Source: Oasisia sp. SBJ-2009
Lineage: Eukaryota > Annelida > Polychaeta > Sabellida > Siboglinidae
Direction of reading: 5' to 3'
Assembly: GCA_964017155.1 (NCBI GenBank)
Contig: OZ024857.1
Location: forward strand, 6,427,119 to 6,491,118
Length of the DNA stretch: 64,000 bases
A program made the position numbers and the translations under genes. Below the pieces are notes generated by a model. The model was not told the DNA's origin. It worked only from the letters and a program-made list of their open reading frames with translations, and did not search any database. Below, one piece after another: positions 56,906-64,000 of the stretch (within the stretch, counting starts at the first letter, position 1; each line of letters opens with the position of its first letter).

Positions 56906-58762
56906 TATTTATTTCAGTGAAATACAGACAAATACATAAATTAAAGATGTCATTTAATGTTTTGCGCCGTACGATTGACTTGTTTACGTTTTATTCAATT
57001 ATACACGTTCTTATGCTATAGGTAATATTAACCTAAACATATGAATAATATAATTTAGATATTATGTTGAAATGCAATTAAGAGAGTTTGATAACATTAA
57101 TATCATGTTGCAGTGTATCGACATCGTTTTTCCTGTGCAGGGGTTTCTGGGAACTATTGTTGCGTGGCACGACGTGATTAGCTGGGGGTCACGTGGTGCG
57201 CTGTGACGTAAAAGAAACCATGGCGCCACCTCTAGTTTGTTTACGCAACCCTGGTGCGACTTGAAGGTTCGCTTCAGGGTGGCCGACTTGGCCCCGTAGC
57301 AGCGGGCGCTGTAGTCGCCGGCACCTGTAAATACTGACAACAGTCGGATGGTCAATTCACGTCACTGCAAATGTTGTTATTATTTGAAAACATTTATAAA
57401 GCGCCAAGTATCCGGGTTGAAAACCTACTCAGAGGCGCTAAATAGACATCGTCCACGTCTTGTGGCGACACAACAATCAGCATCGATACAATTCAGCGTC
57501 GGATTTAGGACTACGGAGGTCCCTGGCCAGCGGTTGACACGTGGTGTATTGGCAGGGAGATATATCTGCTGTCATGGCAAAAGGAATATCAGTTACGAAA
57601 GGCAGAGATCAGCCATTGACTACACGATTCAGATTCGTACCATCGAGTAGATGACCGTGTGCTTATAAGGCGAAGACGACCCAAATGATGTGTTTTTGTG
57701 TCATCGGCCATAGCAGCCTTTTACTCATGAGACAGTATTTAAGTAATTATGATTTGGGCATATCAGGTTTTATATCGAATTCACACAACGTGTACGTCAA
57801 ATTCCTTTGCAAAAGCGTATTATGGTATCTTGCCCTGCCCTGCCCTGCCCTGCCCTGCCCTGCCCTGCCCTGCCCTGCCCTGCCCTGCCCTGCCCTGCCC
57901 TGCCCTGCCCTGCCCTGCCCTGCCCTGCCCTGCCCTACCCTACCCTACCCTACCCTATCCCCTATCCTATCCCCTATCCTATCCCCTATCCTATCCCCTA
58001 TCCTATCCTATCCTATCCTATCCTATCCTATCCTATCCTATCCTATCCTATCCTATCCTATCCTATCCTATCCTATCCTATCCTATTGTAGGTCTCACTC
58101 CTCCATATATTCTACCATAGGGACATAACTGCATTCACGATGTAAGTTCATTTAGAACATCAGTTTGTATCATATCGATACGTCTAAGCACCCTTTTACT
58201 ACAAATAAAACACGTGTTATGGTTCCCGGGACAGCTGCCCGTCAGTCCTGTCCTAAATCCGGCACTGATCAAATGTCTCAAAGCATATAATGGACATACG
58301 ATTTTGCCCGAGGTCTTCGGTTCTGCGTGACGTCATTTGTGGTCTCTGGCTGACTTTACATTAGTTGCATATGTAAGAGGTCAACGTAACATTTACGTTA
58401 CTTGCCACCACGACAGAAGTCATAGCATCAAACACTATTTTATGGTATGACTTCTGTCGTGGTGGCAAGCGACGTAGCATCAGAAATGAAAAAAGAACAT
58501 TCAGATTATTATATCACTCTATAATCTTTTGACAGTTCACACATTCGCAATAAGGTGCTGTACTTTATTGGCATATTTTAAGTACTTTATACAGATATCG
58601 TTGAGTAAGTGTGTTTGTGTACATACTTAGTCCTTTGCTGTGTCGGATGCAGCTGATCGTGTGTTTGTGGCCCTTAAAGATCCGAGTACAGTCGCCAAAC
58701 TCAGTGACCCATGACCGGGCCGTCATGTCCGAGCTGCCTGTGTACATCAATTTGCCGACCAC
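52258..58762 (-). CDS. WDR86-like: WDR86-like WD40-repeat protein, C-terminal part (continues past right edge)
   Basis: Three constitutive-type positions are seen: exon 58627-58762, one of two alternative 104-bp exons (57230-57333 or 53652-53755), and the last exon 52258-52566 with its TAG stop. The spliced end reads VVGKLMYTGSSDMTARSW, then (I)FTSSGDGDANCYDAKSG, GHTFAINTMQ, VVDGKLFTGSHDATLRVWD and a non-WD tail. This follows the end of human WDR86, which has LVYSGSADRTVKCW, LFTGSGDACARAFDAQSG, GHTFIINCIQ and LYTASHDGALRLWD. WD40 repeats form a beta-propeller for protein binding; the molecular role of WDR86 is not well known. The upstream repeats and start lie beyond 64000. A tail of about 85 residues (VEKKADDTKTRETPTEKTNK and onward) is highly charged and unlike the human tail. 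Confidence 0.8.
52567..53651 (-). other. WDR86-like last intron
   Basis: AT-rich, no exon or repeat recognised. Confidence 0.5.
53652..53755 (-). CDS. WDR86-like: WDR86-like alternative exon B
   Basis: 104 bp, phase 1 to 0, acceptor GTTTAAG|TATT (poor pyrimidine tract), donor ATGCAG|GTAGTC. Encodes FTSSGDGDANCYDAKSGTVK and RTFTGHTFAINTMQ. This copy is closer to human WDR86 at the GHTF-IN motif. Confidence 0.75.
54590..54990. repeat. Polypurine (GA)n-rich block
   Basis: About 400 bp of gagaga, ggagag, gatag and ggaag mixtures; its long serine/leucine frames on the minus strand are artefacts. Confidence 0.97.
55561..56029. mobile_element. MITE with about 50-bp terminal inverted repeats
   Basis: Left end: acatatatccgggcgttaaa, then atatccaggtgacgtttctg and ctcatgcg. 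Right end: catgcgcagaaacgtcatgc, ggatattatc, taacgcccgg, aaaatgt. The ends are reverse complements with several mismatches. It lies between the two alternative WD40 exons. No transposase. Confidence 0.75.
56030..57229 (-). other. Intron between alternative exons A and B, right part
   Basis: AT-rich; includes a TA microsatellite at about 56851-56903. No exon recognised. Confidence 0.5.
57230..57333 (-). CDS. WDR86-like: WDR86-like alternative exon A
   Basis: 104 bp, phase 1 to 0, acceptor TTGTCAG|TATT, donor CTAGAG|GTGGCG (weak). Encodes FTGAGDYSARCYGAKSATLK and RTFKSHQGCVNKLE. Same length and phases as exon B and aligns with it without gaps. Confidence 0.7.
57830..58086. repeat. Pentamer array changing from CCCTG to CCTAT
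   Basis: About 27 copies of ccctg pass through four ccctac-type units and a ccctatcctat zone into about 17 copies of cctat, all in about 255 bp. Confidence 0.98.
58401..58469 (-). repeat. Perfect 24-bp hairpin in a WDR86-like intron
   Basis: 58401-58424 begins cttgccaccacgacagaag, and 58446-58469 is its exact reverse complement; the spacer is 21 nt. It lies about 160 bp into the intron after the 58627-58762 exon, before alternative exon A. Confidence 0.9.
58627..58762 (-). CDS. WDR86-like: WDR86-like exon, WD40 repeat
   Basis: 136 bp, phase 0 to 1, acceptor TTCTTCAG|GTGG, donor CTAA|GTATGT. Encodes VVGKLMYTGSSDMTARSW and CTRIFKGHKHTISCIRHSKG. Confidence 0.85.
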
Positions 58763-58899
58763 CTGAAGAAAACGCAGAAATAGTTTTATTAAGTTCTTTC
58801 TCATCAAGTTGCTCATTTCCTAATTCAGTAAAGCAGTCACCCCCTTCAGTGTCTGCCCGTGTGGCCGTACTTCCACACAAACACGAACATATACATAGG

Positions 58900-58913
58900 C
58901 AGTGTGTGTGTAT

Positions 58914-58961
<48 letters not shown>

Positions 58962-59148
58962 GCGTGTGCGTGTGCGTGTGCATGTGCTTGTGTGTGTGTT
59001 TGTGTGAGTGAGTGAGTGAGTGAGTGAGTGAGTGAGTGAGTGTGTGTATGTGTGTGTGTTGTGCGTGTGTATGTATGTATGTATGTATGTGTGTTTGTTT
59101 GTGTGTGTGTATGTGTGTTGAGTGTGTGTTGTGTGTATGTATGTAAGT

Positions 59149-59212
<64 letters not shown>

Positions 59213-59223
59213 TGTGTGTGTGT

Positions 59224-59258
<35 letters not shown>

Positions 59259-59340
59259 GCGTGTGTTGTGTTGTGTTGTGTTGTGTTGTGTTGTGTTGTG
59301 TTGTGTTGGGTTGGGTTGTGTTGTGTTGTGTTGTGTTGTG

Positions 59341-59403
<63 letters not shown>

Positions 59404-59625
59404 TGTTATATGTGTGTTGTGTGTGTTATATGTGTGTTGTGTTGTGTATGTATGTGTGTTGGGCGTGTATGTCGGTTGTGTTGTGTGTGTGTTGTGTGTG
59501 TATGTATGTATCGGTGCTGTGTGTGTATGTATCTGTGTTATGTGTGTGTTGTATGTGTGTGTGTATGTGTGTGTGTTATGTGTATGTTGTGTTGTGTGTG
59601 CATGCGTGTGTCTCTTTTCCGTCTC
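58900..59625. repeat. Large (GT)n compound block
   Basis: GT runs with gtga, tgtat and ttgtg sub-arrays (a ttgtg pentamer run at about 59262-59345). All long frames here are repeat artefacts. Confidence 0.98.
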
Positions 59626-60550
59626 CCTCTTTTCCCTTTCTCCATCATGTTTTCCACATTCTTCCAGGCAATCCGTTTTAAACAGTGCGATGTGCTCTAC
59701 ACGATCAGTCAACTCGATAAGTTACAGACACCGCCGCAGTAAGCTTGTATAACCATAAAGTTAAACACGACCATTTGCAGGTCAGTGCATCCATCAATTA
59801 TGCAGACAAACACCACACACCTTAGCTACCACAATGACAGTGGTGGGCAAATGACAACAAAGGTGACCATCAGATACCTAGTGACGCACGTCAAAATAGC
59901 GACGGTCACAATATTGTCTGTTTACACACAACAAAACAGTCAAAACCATGGTACTCTCTGTTGTCGAACTAATGGTCTCGAGTCTAACAACATCACTGTT
60001 ACCATGGCGACGTGTATGCATGCAAACGGGACAACGTATATTATAATATTATGTACTACTAATTAAAGCGTCGTCAGTTAATGTTGCCCACGTTTCACTA
60101 TAAAATATAATAAAAATGCCTATTATATGTTTTATTTTTGCCCATATTCCAAGTTACAAATCTAAAAGTAATTAATGGATACGTGTTTTGCAAGTTAGGT
60201 CGGTATGTAAGTATAAAATGTTTACAATTTACGCCAGGAAATGACAAGGAAAAAGAAACATGAGATGGCGACAGCGTGGGACAGTACGTCTTACGTAGAT
60301 CTCGCCGTCGTAGGTGTTTTCTACGATTGTTCTATATTACGTAATTTACGTCAAACATCCGCGTAATTTGTTTTGCGTAACGTGATTGGTTCGATCTGGA
60401 AAACGTTCCTCCGCTGACGTCACAAATTGGCGCGACAAGAGTATAAGAACTAACTGCGAGATCACAGTGGATTATTACATTTATCGCTTAATATGACGGC
60501 TCTATCATTCAGGGCTTCCCATTGTAAAACAGGGAATCAATTTTATATAG

Positions 60551-60554
<4 letters not shown>
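59626..60554. other. WDR86-like intron, with a possible promoter-like patch
   Basis: No exon recognised. At 60410-60450 a TGACGTCA, attggcgcg and tataagaa occur within about 40 bp, which looks promoter-like on the plus strand, but no coding exon follows. Confidence 0.3.
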
Positions 60555-60629
<75 letters not shown>

Positions 60630-60667
60630 GTATACACTATATATATATATATATGTATATATATATG

Positions 60668-60720
<53 letters not shown>
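60555..60720. repeat. (TA)n block with TATG interruptions
   Basis: About 165 bp of ta repeats with tatg units. Confidence 0.98.
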
Positions 60721-62513
60721 CCACTACGAGACGTGTGCTATATCAGTCCTATCAGGAATCAATTGATTAATTTCTTATATAATGAAATGTGATACTTTCA
60801 TTCATACATTCATATATAAATAATTCATTGATCAATTCTTAGCATGTGCTCGTTTCCTCTGTAGTGATATCTTCGTTCACTTTCAAAATATATATCTATG
60901 ACTTAGCGGTTATCTCCGCCAGTCCTGTCCCAACACCACATCAACTTAAACGGAAAGCGTTAAGCAATGTCGTGATCTTTGCGCGAATGGACACAATCTC
61001 TAACCGGCGTGCTGCGTAGTTACGTAACATGAAGTAGACAATTGTCAGAACGGGACGATAGACGCTTCTGATGTTGTTACCTCGTTGTTATCTGAGAGCG
61101 CATCAACTATCTATGCGACCGATCCGCCATTACATCACTAAAGGACTCCGTAAAAAAACAGTTTGCGTGGGATGTGCTATTTCGAGAACACCTTTGGATC
61201 GATGAACCGGCTGTGTACTACGGTGTCCGATTTTTTATAAGTATGTTTGCTGACCCTTCGCCTTTAAAAAACGACGTTAAAGTAGTCCCCGACTTTTTCT
61301 AAATACATAGCAATAACTTCATGTGGACACGTCAGATGGTCGCAGCCTTTCAAACTTGTCAGTGTCAAAACGATTTAGTGGTTAAACAAAATGTTTACTT
61401 GTATACATGTATGTTTTATTAGACATGCACAATCTGTCCGCGAAGCCGGCGAAGGCTAAGTGACATTTACCGCCTGTTATTAATAACAAAACACTTTGTT
61501 GCTAGCACGAAACGTCCGCACGGTTTAAATATTTTATCCCGCTGCCTCGTTGCGATGTGCGTGTTTGCGTGGATGTTTCATCGGGCGAAACAAAGGCAGG
61601 CGCATCGTTACATCCGATGTGACCTGTCTCAGTCTCCGCTCTATTGATGCAGCTTGCAGGTTTGTCAAAATGGCGCTATTAATTGCAACGTTGCTAAGAG
61701 TGAGCGCATATTTACTGACAACATCGCGCATCATGGCAAGGTGTTTTATGACATACCGTGTCTCCCTGGGTGAAACTGAAGTGTCCAAATGTGCGTTTTA
61801 GTTGTTGTTGTGTTCCATTGCTACCGTTGCTCCTGTTATTAATTATTAGCTGTAGTAAATCGACTGTAGAAACATACAATGCTGGATAAGCGCTGTTTTG
61901 TTGACTACTGTTGTCAATGTTTTGTCTGCGGTCATTTCCAACATAATAGTTTTGCAACTCTGTCAGAAATAATTTATTCCACGTAGGTAAACTTGCTAGT
62001 ATTAAGTGGATCTATTATTGTAGTTAGTGTTTTTTGGTGCAACTCGTATTAAAGAGTCTGACAGTATACGTCAATTTCATTCGATACTTAGTTGGTATGT
62101 CAGTAACTGTCATAAAGCGATACTAATATGTCGTAAAACTGTTTTATCTAAAGCGAAATAGTCAATTCTTAGCATGTAAAGAGGTGAAATATCACGTTTT
62201 ATATGGGAATTACTTTAACCTACCAATAACATAAAACTAAACAATTAAATATCGTGATAGGTTTTGTATGGATAGGTTAACGATCCTGCAATGTTATGAA
62301 GAGTGTCTATGTAGACTCTGTACATAGACAATGTACCAGTGACACGTACTGATGCCCGGGTATAATTGCGTGACTTTAATAATAATGTAATGTAATGTAA
62401 TGTAATTAGGCAAGCTTCGACATTTAATTTATTAGTAGAAACAAACTTATTGTCTCCGAGTCATCGATACGTCTCTATCGCGTATGCATAACGTTAACAA
62501 AAATACCCTAACA
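60721..62513. other. Right-flank non-coding sequence
   Basis: No exon of the WD40 gene or any other gene recognised. Confidence 0.45.
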
Positions 62514-62590
62514 AAGGTACCATCACACGGTGCAACTTTGTTGTATGCAACTTTTGCATGCAACAAAGTTGCACGGTGTGACGGTACCTT
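62514..62590. repeat. 37-bp near-perfect hairpin
   Basis: Arms 62514-62550 and 62554-62590 are reverse complements with three mismatches around a 3-nt loop. The left arm includes acacggtgcaactttgttg. Probably a small palindromic transposon relic. Confidence 0.85.
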
Positions 62591-64000
62591 AAGACACAAT
62601 TCAATATTTATAAGTGCAAGTATACCGTCCAGAATATGTCTATGCGCACATGAGTATGATAAGAAAAACTGTCTCCCTGTACACTATGGGTACACACAAT
62701 ATTGCGTGATTATTTCACTCGTGAATATTCTCGTTCGATTGGGGATTTCGCGCTGTTGTTCACAGCTGATTCCAGAGCCCCTCGGGCCATCCCGTGGGCG
62801 CCGTGTGGGCAGTATGAGGCGTCATGTGTTTGTGTACGTTGTTTCCTGCACCCTACGTACAGTGCGTGCATTCGTGCACTTCAAGGATATTTGCACTACG
62901 GTTAGCAAATTATAAAGAAGCCATCAAGTTCCTTTTAAATAAGTTACTATTGTTATCACTGCTGTTATTACTGTTTCTAAAAAGTTAATGCACAACAACA
63001 TGAACAACGTTTTAACCTTTCGACGGCCACTTCTTCGGCCATTTTGCGGTATCGTAAACTCGCTATGTAAGTTAGCTTTACACAAAATACCGTTACACGG
63101 CACGTTTGTGCGCGCGAATATTTATAAACTGTACTTACTGTATTCGCACGCGCGAAATAGTTTAATAATTAATTATAAGTAATATAATAATAATTTATTA
63201 TTATCACACTGTGATCAGCAGGAAATTATAAGTTTTATAATAATAATAATAATAATATTTTATTTCATATAGCGCCACATCCATAATTTTTTTCGGCACT
63301 TCACAACATACTACTATTAAAATTATACAATAAGATGAAAACCCACAGATAATATTCTTAAATAAATAATAAAAACACACGTGTCTATATAATTAACTAA
63401 AATTACCTATTAGTCCTAAAATACCATACAAATCATATAACAAGAATAGTTATGCTGAATGTATGGTTAATAGTAATAAATAATTAAAATGGTAAAATAA
63501 TTACGACGTAACAATAATTTTCATTCAGAACATAGACATACATTATGCGTAATAAAATATTACTCAAGCTATTGTTCTACTTATGAATGATATTTCCACC
63601 ACCAGATATGTACTAATACTTTTTGTTGGACAGAACACTTTATTAATTATCGGAACAATAAATAACTGAAATTTAAACAGAATATGAATACATGGTAAAT
63701 ATATCGTAGTAGAAAAAGATAGTTTGGTTGCATTTTAAAATAATAATATTAATATGTTATTGTTTTTGTTATTATTGTTAAAAACATCGCTTATATTATA
63801 ATATAAGCTTGCATGCTCGCAGCACACGCGGGACTTTATAAAAATATTGTTAAAAAGACAATGGGACGTCATCGAACAGAACGTAATTTCCATACATATT
63901 TTATGACTAGGAGGTAATTTTAGTTCACTATGTAGACACATATATTTTTATTATTTATTTTAAAATGTTATCTGTGGGTAGCATTCTTCTTGCATAATTT
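62591..64000. other. Right-edge non-coding sequence
   Basis: AT-rich. A TAA microsatellite lies near 63233-63262, followed by catatagcgccacatcca, which resembles the end of the SINE family. No gene recognised. Confidence 0.45.

Noticed and set aside
57685..58128. ALPCP/YPILS repeat frames
   Set aside because: Pentamer array artefact.
58846..59752. Histidine/threonine and cysteine/valine repeat frames up to 288 residues
   Set aside because: GT microsatellite artefact.
60410..60720. Plus-strand gene start after a CRE/TATA-like patch
   Set aside because: The frame from the first ATG runs straight into a TA microsatellite.
62484..62915. 143-residue plus-strand frame
   Set aside because: It begins inside a 37-bp palindrome and has no recognisable domain.

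Overview
This is a eukaryotic, most likely lophotrochozoan (mollusc-like) nuclear DNA window. The reasons are spliced genes with GT-AG introns from several hundred bases to 18 kb, an AT-rich background, tRNA-derived SINEs, DNA-transposon MITEs and many mini- and microsatellites. The taxon is an inference; nothing in the sequence names the species. No bacterial-style gene, CRISPR array or rRNA gene is visible.

Three genes can be supported exon by exon. (1) A Trio/Kalirin-family RhoGEF occupies 444-39435 on the minus strand. Ten coding exons give the first 431 residues: a short N-terminus, the SEC14/CRAL-TRIO domain and the first spectrin repeats. The rest lies beyond the left edge. (2) LSM5 lies on the plus strand at 39761-43077 and is complete, with five coding exons and 89 residues. 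It is head to head with the Trio-like gene, and the start codons are separated by 325 bp, which implies a shared bidirectional promoter. (3) A WDR86-like WD40 gene lies on the minus strand at 52258-58762. Only its C-terminal repeats are in the window; upstream exons lie beyond the right edge. It carries two homologous 104-bp exons whose phases make them mutually exclusive.

Layout: 1-8.0 kb is the exon-dense part of the Trio-like gene. 8.0-39.4 kb is mainly its large introns, packed with 25-31 bp minisatellites, five copies of a hAT-type MITE and SINE fragments. 39.4-43.1 kb is LSM5. 43.1-50.9 kb is a relatively CpG-rich intergenic stretch with a cluster of related repeats, a long-TIR fold-back element and a candidate ETS/CRE promoter. 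50.9-64 kb is the 3' half of the WD40 gene, its introns and large simple-sequence blocks.

The most striking observation concerns splicing signals in the Trio-like gene. At one exon a 25-bp minisatellite repeats the exon-intron border, giving ten identical 5' splice sites. At two others tandem repeats copy the intron-exon border, giving several extra 3' splice sites. At a fourth exon, short repeats next to the acceptor repeat a branch-point-like motif. The 18-kb first intron also contains a textbook-like recursive splice site (pyrimidine tract, then CAG|GTGAGT). Whether any of these extra sites is used needs RNA data.
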